A stretch of 64,000 nucleotides of DNA from Rothia aeria. GTDB lineage: Bacteria > Actinomycetota > Actinomycetes > Actinomycetales > Micrococcaceae. Location: the NCBI GenBank assembly GCA_002355935.1, contig AP017895.1:1054001-1118000 (forward strand), written 5' to 3'. Both the position numbers and the translations under genes were made by a program. Below are positions 1 to 10,624 of this stretch, one piece after another (the first letter of the stretch is position 1; each line of letters begins with the position of its first letter). The notes beneath the pieces are model-generated. The model was not told the origin of the DNA and searched no databases. It saw only the letters and a list, made by a program, of their open reading frames with translations.

Positions 1-2368
1 ACCAACGGGCGGGGCTCCACCGATCGGCTTATTGAGCTCTTTAACGATAGTGAAGTGCCAGCATCACGCCGCGATACCCTGGATAAGGGAATTGAACCCG
101 GCATTATTGAGGTGTGTGAGGCCCCTGCGTCTGCCGGGTTCCTGCTGTCTCAGGAACAGTTGGCGGTCTTTACTGAAGGTGAAATCCTGGGCAGGCGCGG
201 CACCTACGCCCCGCGCGGAGTAACTGGTTCAAAACTCAAAGCCCGCAGGCGCCGCAACGCGGTAGACCCACTCTCACTCACCCCGGGCGACTACGTGGTG
301 CATGAACGGCACGGCATTGGACGGTTCATTGAGATGACCTCACGGCCAGTGGCGGGGGTAAAACCCGCCGCCGGGCAGAACGTGCCCATGCGCGAATACC
401 TGGTGCTGGAATATGCCCCCTCCAAACGTGGAGGAGCCCCCGACAGGCTGTTCGTGCCCTCCGAACAGCTGGATATGATCTCACACTATGTGGGCAGTGA
501 AAAACCCACCCTGTCGAAGATGGGCGGCAGCGACTGGGCGAAAACAAAAAGCCGCGCGCGCAAGGCCGTCAAAGAAATCGCAGCCGACCTGATTAAACTG
601 TACTCGGCACGGCAGGCCTCGCGCGGGCACGCCTTCACCGAAGACACCCCGTGGCAGCGGGAACTGGAAGAATCATTCCCCTACAACGAAACCCCCGACC
701 AGCTGAACGCCATCTACGAAGTAAAAGCCGACATGGAGAAAGAACTCCCCATGGACCGGCTAATCTCCGGCGACGTTGGGTTCGGTAAGACCGAGGTGGC
801 GGTGCGTGCCGCTTTTAAAGCGGTACAGGACGGTAAACAGGTGGCGGTGCTGGTTCCCACCACACTCCTGGCACAACAGCACTACGAGACATTCACCGAA
901 CGGTTCTCTGGTTTCCCGATCAAAATTAAAGTGCTCTCACGTTTCCAGAAACCGAAGGAATCACGCCAGATCACCGAAGAAATAGCCTCCGGCGCGGTGG
1001 ATGTGGTGATTGGTACCCACCGTATCCTCTCGGAGAGCATCAGCTTTAAGGACCTGGGCCTGGTCATTATTGATGAAGAACAGCGTTTCGGGGTGGAGCA
1101 TAAAGAGAAACTGAAACAGATGCGCACGAATGTGGATGTGCTGGCAATGAGCGCCACCCCATTCCGCGGACCCTAGAGATGTCGCTGACGGGTATTCGGG
1201 AGACCTCGACTCTGGCAACGGCCCCGGAGGAGCGGCACCCGGTACTCACCTTTGTGGGGGCCGCACCGACGCGCAGATTACCGCCGCTATCCGCCGGGAA
1301 CTGATGCGTGAGGGGCAGGTGTTCTTCGTCCACAACCGGGTGGCAAACATTGATAATGTGGCTGCCGAACTCGCCAAACTAGTGCCGGAGGCGCGCATCG
1401 CCACCGCTCACGGGCGCATGAGTGAGGCCCGGCTGGAGCAGATTATTGTAGATTTTTGGGAACGCCGCTTCGATGTGCTGGTATGCACCACAATCGTCGA
1501 GACAGGCCTGGATATTTCGAACGCAAACACCCTCATTGTTGATAACGCCCAGAATTACGGGCTGAGCCAGCTGCACCAGCTGCGTGGGCGTGTGGGGCGA
1601 GGGCGTGAACGCGCCTACGCCTATTTCCTGTACCCGCCGGGTAAGCCGTTGGGGGAGGTCGCGCTGGAGCGCCTGAAAGCGGTGGCAACCCATAACGAGC
1701 TAGGCGCGGGTTTGCAGCTGGCCATGAAAGACCTTGAAATTCGCGGTGCGGGGAACCTTCTTGGCGGGGAGCAGTCTGGACATATCGCCGGTGTGGGGTT
1801 TGACTTGTACCTGCGCCTCGTGGGGGAAGCCGTGGCAGACTTCAGGGGAGAGAAAGACGAGCGTGACGTTGAAGTGAAGGTGGACCTTCCGGTAAACGCA
1901 CACATCCCGCACTCCTATATTGATGCTGAGCGGCTACGGCTGCAGGCATACCGGCAGATTGCTGCTGCCGACACCGAGCAGAAAATGGCTGAAGCCCGCG
2001 AAGAGCTCACCGACCGTTACGGTGAGCTGCCCGAGCCGGTGCAGAACCTCTTAGCCGTGACGGCGCTGCGCCAGCGTGCGCGTGCGGCAGGTATTCGGGA
2101 GATCGTGGTGATGGGCCCGAAGGTGCGCGTAGTAACCGACGAGCAGCTGCCGGATTCGCGGCAGATGCGGCTGGGGCGCGTGTACCCGGGATCCTCGCAC
2201 ACCCAGCCGAAAGGACTGCAGACGTGGCTGACCCTGCTGCCGCGCCCAAAGAGCAGCCCAGTTGGCGGCATAGAACTGGTAGACGCGGCGATGCTTGAAT
2301 GGTGTCAGCAGCTGATCGACACGATTTTCGCGGACGTACCGGGTGCATCACGCTCCGCACCGGAGTAG
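1..2368 (+). CDS. mfd: Transcription-repair coupling factor Mfd, 3' part, two frameshifts
   Basis: ATP-dependent DNA translocase that removes stalled RNA polymerase from lesions and recruits UvrA. The reading frame is already open at base 1, so the N-terminal UvrB-homology part lies before the window. Visible in order: RNA polymerase-interacting domain ([17 protein letters not shown], about 280-330), Walker A GDVGFGKT (about 770), Walker [13 protein letters not shown] (about 1066), helicase motifs VGTHR-like and SATP, then after the breaks [14 protein letters not shown] and [10 protein letters not shown], and the TRCF C-terminal domain. Two single bases are missing: in the C run 1157-1160 (restoring [15 protein letters not shown]) and around 1256-1262 (restoring [13 protein letters not shown]). 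Both are -1 shifts in an otherwise conserved protein, so I read them as sequence errors. Confidence 0.93.
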
Positions 2369-2452
2369 GGTAAAAGAAACGGGCTGTGCTGGCAGCGCCC
2401 ACCCGCGTGGCGGTGCGCAGACATAGCTGACAATGCGTAGAAAGAGGTAGTG

Positions 2453-2743
2453 ATGATTCCGTTATCTCGCCGGGTACTCACCCCGCGCACCCCCGGCGGC
2501 TGGGCACTGTTTATGGGGCGTATCGCTGCCGCTGTGCTGCTGGTACTGGTGACGTTGGGTGCGTGCGTGTGGGCTTTCTTCGGGCAGGACGCCTTCATGG
2601 CGTACCTGGCAGTAGCGGTTTTTGCTTTAATTGCCGCCGGGTGCGGTACCTACGCGGCGGTATTCTTCCTCGCCCACCGCACCAAGGTGCGGAAAGGAGA
2701 ATACGGCATGAGCGGCCCAGTACAGTTCCGGCGGGGTAGGTAG
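2453..2743 (+). CDS. Small two-helix membrane protein, unknown function
   Basis: A protein of about 96 residues that I do not recognise. It has a short basic N-terminus, two hydrophobic helices (about residues 18-42 and 50-74) and a basic C-terminal tail (HRTKVRKGEY...RRGR), which predicts both ends in the cytoplasm. The ATG at 2453 is chosen over the overlapping GTG at 2450 because AGAGG at 2443-2447 sits five bases before it. It follows mfd by 84 bases on the same strand and could be co-transcribed. It may be one of the small DUF membrane proteins common in Micrococcaceae. Confidence 0.6.
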   Translation: MIPLSRRVLTPRTPGGWALFMGRIAAAVLLVLVTLGACVWAFFGQDAFMAYLAVAVFALIAAGCGTYAAVFFLAHRTKVRKGEYGMSGPVQFRRGR

Positions 2744-2789
2744 TTGGGTCAGCTCTCCCGCTAAAGAATATGTTTGAGATAACAATAAA

Positions 2790-2828
2790 GGGCGGGCAGC
2801 TGTGGGAACCCCCAGCAGCTGCCCGCCC
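2790..2828 (-). terminator. Rho-independent terminator between convergent small genes
   Basis: Perfect 13-bp stem GGGCGGGCAGCTG / CAGCTGCCCGCCC with a 13-base loop. Read on the minus strand it is followed by TTTATTGTT, so it best serves the gene at 2886-3158, but it may act in both directions. Confidence 0.75.
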
Positions 2829-2885
2829 CATAAGACCCTCAGAGGCTACGCATAGTAATGCGAGAGCCTGGCGGTGTAAAAGGAG

Positions 2886-3158
2886 CTAGTCCTGAACCTT
2901 GTTCACGTCTTTAATGACGCGGGTGGTCTTTGACGGCAACACGTGAAAAACAAGCCCGAAAAACAGCCCGTAGCACACTAGTGCACCGGCATACCAGAAC
3001 CAGCCGTCATGTTCGCTAAGAATACCCAAGCCATCCGGGTAGGTGCCCAGCAGGTAGAGACCCAGCAGCAAGAACACGAAACACCCGATGAAAAGGACCG
3101 CGTTTTCAAGATGTTTACCCTGCCCCGAATAGGTATGCACAGTTTTTTTCTCAGACAT
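2886..3158 (-). CDS. Small two-helix membrane protein, unknown function
   Basis: A 90-residue protein I do not recognise by family. It has a polar N-terminal 18 residues, a first helix (AVLFIGCFVFLLLGLYLLG), a short acidic outer loop with GILSEHDGWFW, a second helix (YAGALVCYGLFFGLVF) and a basic cytoplasmic tail. The ATG at 3158 is preceded on the minus strand by AAGGAAG at good spacing. It is transcribed divergently from lpdA, with about 190 bases between the two starts. Confidence 0.6.
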   Translation of the reverse strand: MSEKKTVHTYSGQGKHLENAVLFIGCFVFLLLGLYLLGTYPDGLGILSEHDGWFWYAGALVCYGLFFGLVFHVLPSKTTRVIKDVNKVQD

Positions 3159-3350
3159 TATCTTCCTTATAGTTGGCGGTTAGCACCGACCGCTGGTGTG
3201 TGCTTAAGGATTTCCTGCCTCCAAGTATAGTTCGGTGCACCGACAAATGCACGGCCATATCGGTGCTGCCCTTGTGAATGTGGGAAGTTACGGCACATTG
3301 TGTGAGCTTTTCCGCTTGAGTCTGCCAGGGATATAGCTCACAATGAAAGT

Positions 3351-4758
3351 GTGACTTCATCAGTAAATTACGCATCGCAGCGAATCGTGATACTCGGCGC
3401 GGGACCAGGTGGCTACGAGGCCGCCCAAGTCGCGGCATCTTCCGGAGCAGACGTAACCCTCATTGAGCGGAATTCCATCGGTGGCTCCGCAGTCCTTACC
3501 GACGTCGTACCCTCAAAAACTCTCATTGCCACCGCAGATATGATGACCCGCTTCTCAGACGCCGGGCGTCTAGGCATTGAAAACACCAAAGGCAAAGCCC
3601 CATTCTGCAAGTGGACATGAAACGGCTCAACGCCCGAGTCCTTGAGCTGGCCCAGCAGCAATCCGCCGATATTAAACGGGCACTCTCGGCGGCGGGTGTA
3701 AAAATTGTGCAGGGCACCGGGAAGCTCCTTGACAGGCACACCGTTGAAGTGACCGACGAGGCGGGCCTGACCTACAACCTGCACGCCGACTTCATCCTCC
3801 TCTCTGTCGGTACGCACCCGCGCGAAATGGCGACTGGGCGTCCCGACGGGGAACGTATCCTCACCTGGACGCAGCTATATAACCTGCAAGAAGTCCCGAA
3901 AGAACTCATCGTTATTGGCTCTGGTGTGACCGGTGCCGAATTCGCCTCCGCCTACGAAGGGCTGGGGTCGCAGGTCACCCTCATCTCATCCCGTGATAGG
4001 GTGCTGCCCGGCGAGGATGAAGACGCCGCCCGTGTGCTGGAGGACGTTTTCGAGCGGCGCGGGGTGCAGGTGATGCCGCGCTCGCGCGCAAGCGCTGTGG
4101 AACGCAGCGAGGATGGGGTGGTTGTCACCCTCTCGGACGGGCGTAAAGTGGCCGGAACCCACTGCCTTGTCGCTATCGGGTCTATCCCCAACACGGAAGG
4201 GCTTGGGCTAGATGCCGCCGGTGTTGAAGTGAGCGACTCCGGGCATGTGGTGGTTGATGGGGTGTCCCGCACCTGCGTCAACAATATTTACGCTGCGGGG
4301 ACTGCACAGGCGTGTACCCGCTCGCCTCGGTTGCTGCGATGCAGGGGCGCATCGCTATGGCGCACATTCTGGGGGATGCGGTCAAGCCGCTGCGCACCGA
4401 CCGGGTGGCGGGCAATATTTTCACCACCCCCGAAATTGCCACCGTGGGTGTGAGCGAGAAAGACATTGAGGAGGGCCTGTACCGGGGTGACACGGTGATG
4501 CTTTCTCTCACTACCAATCCGCGCGCTAAGATGATGGCGGTCAGTGACGGGTTCGTGAAGGTTTTCGCGCGTAAACACTCAGGCACTGTTATCGGTGGGG
4601 TAGTGGTGGGCCCGCGTGCCTCCGAACTGATTTTCCCGATCTCGCTGGCTGTGGAAAAGAAACTAACGGTGGACGATCTGGCTGAGACATTCACCGTGTA
4701 CCCCTCCCTATCCGGGTCGGTGTCTGAGGCGGCACGTAAACTGCACACCCGTGGTTAG
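3351..4758 (+). CDS. lpdA: LpdA-type NAD(P)H:quinone/flavoprotein dehydrogenase, two frameshifts
   Basis: FAD-containing pyridine nucleotide-disulfide reductase fold, about 469 residues once repaired. FAD-binding GAGPGGYEAA sits near residue 16 and the NAD-binding VIGSGVTGAEFA mid-protein, with the dimerisation domain at the C-terminus (VYPSLSGSVSEAAR). Where true lipoamide dehydrogenases carry CxxxxC, this protein reads GGSAVLTDVVPSK: both redox cysteines are absent. That is the hallmark of the mycobacterial LpdA (Rv3303c) family, which reduces quinones rather than lipoamide. One base is missing in the C run 3598-3601 and one in the G run 4297-4300 (restoring AAGDCTGVYPLASV). The start is GTG at 3351; TATAGC at 3332-3337 may be its -10 element. 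A shared terminator separates it from the convergent transporter gene. Confidence 0.9.
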
Positions 4759-4786
4759 CTCTGTAACAGCTGCGACCGTTTAACGG

Positions 4787-4826
4787 TTTAGGGGCACGGC
4801 TCTCATGCAAGAGCCGTGCCCCTAAA
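4787..4826. terminator. Bidirectional terminator, 17-bp perfect stem
   Basis: TTTAGGGGCACGGCTCT and its exact complement are separated by CATGCA. It lies between the convergent lpdA and MFS genes, and the A/T ends of the stem give a U-tract in both directions. Confidence 0.85.
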
Positions 4827-4841
4827 CTGTGGGGAGAGCCG

Positions 4842-6263
4842 TTATTTCTTGGAACCCACCGCGTTCATATCAACGTCGCGGGTCTCGTGGGTGAGCAGAA
4901 TGAAGACGACGCTCAACGCCGAAGCTACTGCCAGGTAAACCCCAACGGCGCCCACGCCGCCGAGCTGGTTCAGCCATACCGCCACGAACGGGGTAAGCGC
5001 CGCACCCAGAATAGATGCCATATTGTAGGCAATCCCGCTGGCAGTGTACCGCACGTTGGTGGGGTACAGCTCAGGCAGGTAAGCGCTCATCGAACCGAAC
5101 GAGAGGCCCATTAGGCACATGCCGATAAACATGAACACGGTGACCGCAGTAGTATTAGCTGATGCCCCGGTGCCCACCACAGAAGGGGCGATCATGAGTG
5201 TGAACATGCACCCGAAAAGCGCCATGCCGATCGTGGTCCACAGCTGCTGCTGGCGGCGTCCGAACCTATCAGCCAACCAGCCCGAGAGCGGAATGAAAAG
5301 GGCGAAACCGGTAATGGAGATCAGCTGAATAACCAGGAAATCACGGTACGCGATCCCCAGGCCGCCGTTTTCGACCTTGCCGATACCGTATGAGAGGATC
5401 CAGGCGGTCATCAGGTAGAACAGCACATAGCAGGCCACCATAATGAAGGTGCCTTGGATCATGGGCCACCAGGCCACCTTGAACGCCTCAACCAGGGGCG
5501 CCTTCACTTTCTCATCGTTCTCCACGGCCTTAGCGAACACGGGGGTCTCTTCAAGCTTGAACCGCACATACAGGCCCACTGCGACCATCACGATGGAGAG
5601 CAAGAACGGGATACGCCAGCCCCACACCAAAAAGGGGTGGTTCAGGTTTTTGCCGTCCACAGTGGAGTTGAACGTGATCCAGCTGGTCAGCAGCAGCATG
5701 AACCCATTGGCGAAAACAAAGCCGATAGGTGCACCCAGCTGGGGCCACATGGCGGCGCGGGCTCGTTTGCCTTCCTCCGCGTACTCGCTGGCGAGCAGGG
5801 CAGCACCCGACCATTCACCGCCCAGCCCAAGGCCCTGGCAGAAGCGCATAATCGTCAGCATTGTTGGCGCCCACAACCCGATCTGGTGGTAGGTGGGGAG
5901 CAGCCCAATGAGGAAGGTTGCCAGACCCATCGTCAGCAGTGCGCCCACGAGAGTTGCTTTACGGCCGATCTTATCGCCGAAATGCCCGAAAACAACCGAC
6001 CCGAGAGGCCGGGCGATGAAGGCAACACCGAAAGTGGCGAATGAGGCCAAAAGCTCGGTAGTGGGGTCTTTCGAGGCGAAAAACAGTGCCGGGAACACCG
6101 CGACTGCGGCGGTCGCATAAATATAAAAATCGTAGAACTCGATAGTGGTGCCCACCAGGGACGCCAAAATAACGCGACTGCGTGGTGTAGCGTTAGCTAA
6201 CGAGGTGGTATCCGGTGTCCTTTTGACGGGTTCGCCGGAGGCAGCGTGTGCTTGCGCGCTCAA
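4842..6263 (-). CDS. MFS transporter, metabolite:H+ symporter (MHS) type
   Basis: A 12-helix proton symporter of the major facilitator superfamily. The N-terminal signature GTTIEFYDFYIYATAAV and the loop GHFGDKIGRKATLV are typical of the metabolite:H+ symporter branch (shikimate, citrate, proline-type carriers); the second half has GWLADRFGRRQ. The substrate cannot be read from sequence. I choose the TTG at 6263 as start because AAGGAG lies seven bases upstream on the minus strand and the protein then begins SAQAHAASGEPVKRTPD; the longer 494-residue reading has no ribosome-binding site. Length is then 473 residues, normal for the family. It stands alone between two terminators. Confidence 0.88.
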   Translation of the reverse strand: MSAQAHAASGEPVKRTPDTTSLANATPRSRVILASLVGTTIEFYDFYIYATAAVAVFPALFFASKDPTTELLASFATFGVAFIARPLGSVVFGHFGDKIGRKATLVGALLTMGLATFLIGLLPTYHQIGLWAPTMLTIMRFCQGLGLGGEWSGAALLASEYAEEGKRARAAMWPQLGAPIGFVFANGFMLLLTSWITFNSTVDGKNLNHPFLVWGWRIPFLLSIVMVAVGLYVRFKLEETPVFAKAVENDEKVKAPLVEAFKVAWWPMIQGTFIMVACYVLFYLMTAWILSYGIGKVENGGLGIAYRDFLVIQLISITGFALFIPLSGWLADRFGRRQQQLWTTIGMALFGCMFTLMIAPSVVGTGASANTTAVTVFMFIGMCLMGLSFGSMSAYLPELYPTNVRYTASGIAYNMASILGAALTPFVAVWLNQLGGVGAVGVYLAVASALSVVFILLTHETRDVDMNAVGSKK

Positions 6264-6431
6264 AGCTGTACTCCTTAGTACTGTGAACGAGCCACACCCG
6301 ATACTGCGGGTGTGTGATAAACTCAACTTTTTACTGTACGCCTGTGGTGGTTACCTTGGCTAGGCGCGACCAGTATTCGGACCATCACACCGGCCTGCTG
6401 GTGGCGGTGGTACTGCCCACAGCACATAAAT

Positions 6432-6469
6432 AGCCGGTGCGGCCGCCCCAGGGGGCAGCCGCACCGGCT
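6432..6469 (-). terminator. Terminator after accC
   Basis: Inverted repeat AGCCGGTGCGGC / GCCGCACCGGCT around a G/C-rich loop, just downstream of the accC stop on the minus strand. On that strand the tail is TATTTATG. The rest of 6264-6500 shows no gene. Confidence 0.65.
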
Positions 6470-6500
6470 GAGAAAATGTGGTTATTGCCCGAGGCAGCCG

Positions 6501-8320
6501 TTACTTAATGGTTGCCAGCACCTGACCGGCAGTGACCGTGTCCCCAGCCTTCAAGGAGAGGCCCGATACCTTACCCGCCTTATGCGCGGTAATCGGCTGC
6601 TCCATCTTCATGGCCTCAAGCACCAGCACCAAATCACCCTCAGCGACAGTATCCCATCAGCCACGGCAACCTTCACGATCGTGCCCTGCATGGGGCTGCT
6701 CAGGTCATTACCGCCAGCTGCGCCACCTGCACGCGAGGAACGGGATTTACGCGGCTTCGTGGAAGTCTTCGCAGCAGACTTACCGGATGCGGCCCCCAGA
6801 TCGGGCAGCACAACCTCCAGCCGTTTGCCGTTCACCTCTACCACCACGCTCTGGCGCTGTGCCTCATCATCCACATTGCCGGGGGCGCCCTCATAGGGTT
6901 CAATGGTGTTCTTAAAGTCGGTCTCAATCCAGCGGGTATGAACCGTGAAATCACCGCCCGGGGCGGGGGCGTAAGCGGGGTCATCCAACACTACGCGGTG
7001 GAACGGAACCACTGTGGGCATCCCCTCAATCTGCAGTTCCTGCAGAGCGCGGCGGGCACGCTCAATCGCCTGTTCACGGTCTGCGCCGGTGACAATCAGC
7101 TTAGCGAGCATCGAATCGAAGTTGCCGCCAATCACATCCCCCTCGACAAATCCCGAATCCCAGCGCACACCGGGGCCGGAGGGCACCCGCAGCTTCTCTA
7201 TAGTGCCGGGGGCGGGCATGAACGAGCGGCCCGCGTCCTCACCGTTAATACGGAACTCAATCGAATGTCCGCGCAGCTGCGGGCTGTCGGGGCTGATCTG
7301 CTCACCGCGGGCAATACGGAACTGCTCACGCACCAGATCAATACCGGCGACCTCCTCGGAGACCGGGTGCTCAACCTGCAGACGCGTATTCACCTCCAGG
7401 AACGAGATGGTGCCGTCCGGGGCGAGCAAAAACTCGCAGGTGCCCGCGCCCTGGTAGCCAGCTTCGGTGAGGATCGCGCGGGATGCCTCATACAACCGTT
7501 GTGTCTGCTCCTCACTCAAGAACGGGGCGGGAGCCTCCTCAATGAGTTTCTGGTTGCGGCGCTGAAGCGAACAATCGCGGGTAGAAACCACCTGGACGTT
7601 TCCGTGGGCATCCGCCAAACACTGGGTCTCAACGTGGCGCGGGGAATCCAAGAAACGTTCAATAAAGCACTCGCCGCGGCCATAGGCAGCAACCGCCTCA
7701 CGTACCGCCGACTCATACAGCTCGATCACGTCGTTACGATCACGCACCACCTTAATGCCGCGCCCGCCGCCGCCGAAAGCTGCTTTAATGGCGATGGGCA
7801 GGCCGAACTCGTCCGCGAATTTCAGCACCTCATCAGCGGATTCCACCGGATCTTTTGTGCCGGGCACTAGCGGCGCCCCTACTTTCTGCGCAATATGGCG
7901 TGCGGCTACTTTATCGCCGAGCTGCGTGATTGATTCGGGGGAAGGGCCAATCCAGGTTAGCCCCGCATCAATAACCATCTGGGCGAACTGCGCATTTTCA
8001 GAGAGAAAACCGTACCCCGGGTGCACCGCATCCGCGCCGGCACGGATCGCAATCTCAAGAACTTTCTCCATGACCAGGTACGAGGTGCCCGCTGTAGCGC
8101 CGTTAAGGGCGTACGCCTCATCGGCAAGTTTCACATGCTGGGCGTCACGATCAGGCTCGGCGTAGATGGCGACGGTCTCTATGCCCTCGTCGCGGGCGGC
8201 ACGGATCACTCGCACCGCAATCTCTCCGCGGTTGGCAATCAGGACTTTGCTGACCGGGCCCGTGTGGCGATTTGGTACCGCCGTAAATTTCTTCTTATCG
8301 TCTGCCGGATTAGTGGTCAT
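6501..8320 (-). CDS. accC: Acyl-CoA carboxylase alpha subunit (biotin carboxylase + BCCP), frameshift
   Basis: Carboxylates its own biotin using ATP and bicarbonate and hands the carboxyl group to the AccD beta subunit; the first step for fatty-acid or methylmalonyl-CoA supply. About 606 residues when repaired. Order: biotin carboxylase N domain ([18 protein letters not shown]), ATP-grasp with glycine-rich loop [11 protein letters not shown], catalytic [14 protein letters not shown], a linker rich in Ala/Lys/Ser, and the biotinyl domain. One base is missing in the CCC at 6653-6655; restoring it gives the biotin attachment motif LEAMKMEQP and a stop at 6501-6503. It resembles mycobacterial AccA3, which also lies downstream of maf. 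ATG at 8320 is preceded by AAGGAG at rather long spacing (about 11 bases). Confidence 0.92.
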
Positions 8321-8451
8321 GGGGGTGAGCTTCTCCTTATTTATCCTGCCGAAAGCATAGCGAGAAACGGCTGGGATAGCGAATATATTGTGCGCCTTGA
8401 CGCGAAAAACGTTAGAAAATCATGGAGTGAAAGGAACACGGGCACAGGTGC

Positions 8452-9179
8452 CTACCCCGCAGGTTCGGCCCAGAGGGCGCTCAGCGGTACCCCAAGCCGA
8501 GAGAGCATGTCTTTGAGCGCGTTCACTGACAGGCCGATCACCGCATGCGGTTCACCGTAGACACCGCGAATAAACGCCGCCCCGTAGCCGTCTAAAGTGA
8601 ATGAGCCTGCTACCTGTAACGGCTCACCGGTAGCCACATAGTCCTCAATCTCCTGCTCGCTCATCTGCGCAAAATGTACTCGTGCGCTGCGAAGCTCAGA
8701 TTCGTGGGGATCATACACGCCTCACACGGGTCGGCGTCTTCAGGGGCGGGCCGCAGATCCACTAGATAATGCCCGGTGTGTAAAGTTCCCATTTTGCCGC
8801 TCATCGCCGTAATCCGTTCACGCGCCTTCTGCGGGGTGTACGGTTTACCGTAGGCGGTGCCCTCGAACTCGAACACTGAATCGCACCCCAACACCAGTGC
8901 ATCCACAACGCCTTCGTCTTCTAACTCGTGCGCAACAGCCCGCGCTTTTGCTTGGGCCAGCAGCTGCGCAGCCTGCGCCGGGGTGTGCTGGTCCCCATCG
9001 GTTTTTGTGGCGCGGACAAGAACCGCGTCCTCATCGACATGGGAGACGCGTACCTCAAAGACAATACCGGAGTCTTCTAGAAGCTTTTTGCGGGCCGGAG
9101 AAGCCGAAGCCAAAACCAGGCGTGGGGTGCATGCCTTAGCAGCGGAAGCATCGAGTGGTGCGGAAGTCATACCCACCAT
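8452..9179 (-). CDS. maf: Maf-like nucleotide pyrophosphatase, frameshift
   Basis: House-cleaning hydrolase of modified or non-canonical nucleoside triphosphates. About 242 residues when repaired, slightly longer than usual because of an acidic N-terminal stretch and a loop. Signature LVLASASPARKKLLEDSGI at the start, VLGCDSVFEF (catalytic Asp region), GKPYTPQKARERI, then YVATGEPLQVAGSFTLDGYGAAF after the break. A single base is missing near 8717-8722. It lies 130 bases upstream of accC on the same strand; the same maf-accA3 order is known in mycobacteria. ATG 9179 and ATG 9170 are both possible starts. Confidence 0.85.
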
Positions 9180-9343
9180 TCTAGCCGTCTGCTCCGTACC
9201 GCCCTAAAACGGGTTACCGCATGCGTGCTGGGTTCGGCTGGGAGGCAACGAACAATGCCGCTAAAACTAAGGGGTGGGCTCACACACATTTTCAGTTTGA
9301 CCCCGTAGGATGGAGACAGACACAGACTTTGAAAGGCCCCAAT

Positions 9344-10542
9344 ATGTCATCATTATCTGAACCTATTGGCCGCCTCTACCTGCGGCCTATGCACCCGCGA
9401 ACTCCGGGGATAAAGCGCGCGCGGCATCAGCCGTGGAGCTTTTTTCAGACCTAGTTTTTGCCACCGCAATCCTGTTCGCCGGTTCACAAATACACCATGT
9501 GCTTGGGCAGGGTAACTTCGGCCATGGTGCGGTCAGCTATCTGCTGGTTATGTTCTTCATCTGGTGGACGTGGGTGAATTTCGCGTGGCTGTCCTCATCG
9601 TTTGAGGTTGACGACTGGCTCTACCGTTCCCTAGCCGCCATCCAGATGCTCGGTGTGCTGGTGGTCGCCGGGGGAGTGGAGCAGACCTTTGGGGGCACCG
9701 TCAATGTGGCCCTCATCGGCTATATCACCATACGCGCGGCACAGATTGGCCAGTGGGCGCGGGCCTCCCGGTGCGGCGGGCCGGCCGGCCGTGCGGCGCT
9801 TATCTACGCAGTGGGTATTGCCGTGCTGGCGGTGCTGTGGGTTGTGTGCGCACTGTGGGTTCCATTCTTAGCGCTTCCCCTGGTTGTTGGGGAACTGGCT
9901 GTGCCCATTATTGCCGAACGTATTGGGCACACCCCCTGGCATGCGCCGCATATTACCGAACGGTACGGGCTGCTGACCCTCATCGTATTGGGTGGCTCGC
10001 TCAGGGCCGCAGCTATCGCGGTCTCCCGTGCTCTGGGTGATCATGTGCCGGCACTCTTCGGGGTCGCGGTTCTATCGGTGCTGGTGGCCGGGGGTATGTG
10101 GTGGATCTATTTCTGGGCACCCCACCGGGATGTGATAAACCCCAAACGCTACCTTTCCCCGCTCAAATACGGGTACCTGCACTATTTCATATTCACTGCG
10201 GCGGGTGCTTTTGCTGCGGCCGTTGAGGTAATTATTGACCTATTGGCGCACGATAACTACCTGATGGAACATCAGGCGGGTCTGACCCTGTCTATTCCTG
10301 TGGGGGTTTTTGTGGTGGCGGCCTGGCTTGCGGTGCTTCGGGAACACGCGCCGCTTCCAGTGAGTATTTCCCTGCCTGTGGCCGGTGTGCTCATTGTGCT
10401 TGAGGGGTTTCTGCCGTTCCCGTTCATCTTTATTGCCCTGACCGTGGTGATGCTTGTGACTCTGCTGGTGCTCTACCAGCCGGTTCCCTCGCGCGCCACC
10501 GAAGACCATAAAAGTGTTGAGGACACCGCCGACGTCAGCTGA
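9344..10542 (+). CDS. LtrA family (low temperature requirement) membrane protein, frameshift
   Basis: A polytopic membrane protein of about 399 residues with the LtrA hallmark VELFSDLVFATAILFAGSQIHH at its start and some ten hydrophobic helices. The family was named from Listeria cold growth; the biochemical role is unknown. The GTG at 9433 usually picked as start lies inside the hallmark motif. Restoring one G in the run 9406-9409 joins it to an upstream ATG at 9344, giving MHPRTPGDKARAASAVELF, the usual polar lead-in for this family. The gene is convergent with the symporter at 10625. Confidence 0.8.
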
Positions 10543-10577
10543 TGCGGCGGCCATTAATGTGTGAGATAAACATTCAT

Positions 10578-10603
10578 CCCGCCCCGTAACTACACGGGGC
10601 GGG
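10578..10603. terminator. Terminator between convergent genes
   Basis: Perfect 10-bp stem CCCGCCCCGT / ACGGGGCGGG with a six-base loop, between the LtrA-like gene and the SDF-family symporter. Confidence 0.7.
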
Positions 10604-10624
10604 ACGAGTTATCTAGGGGGCTTT

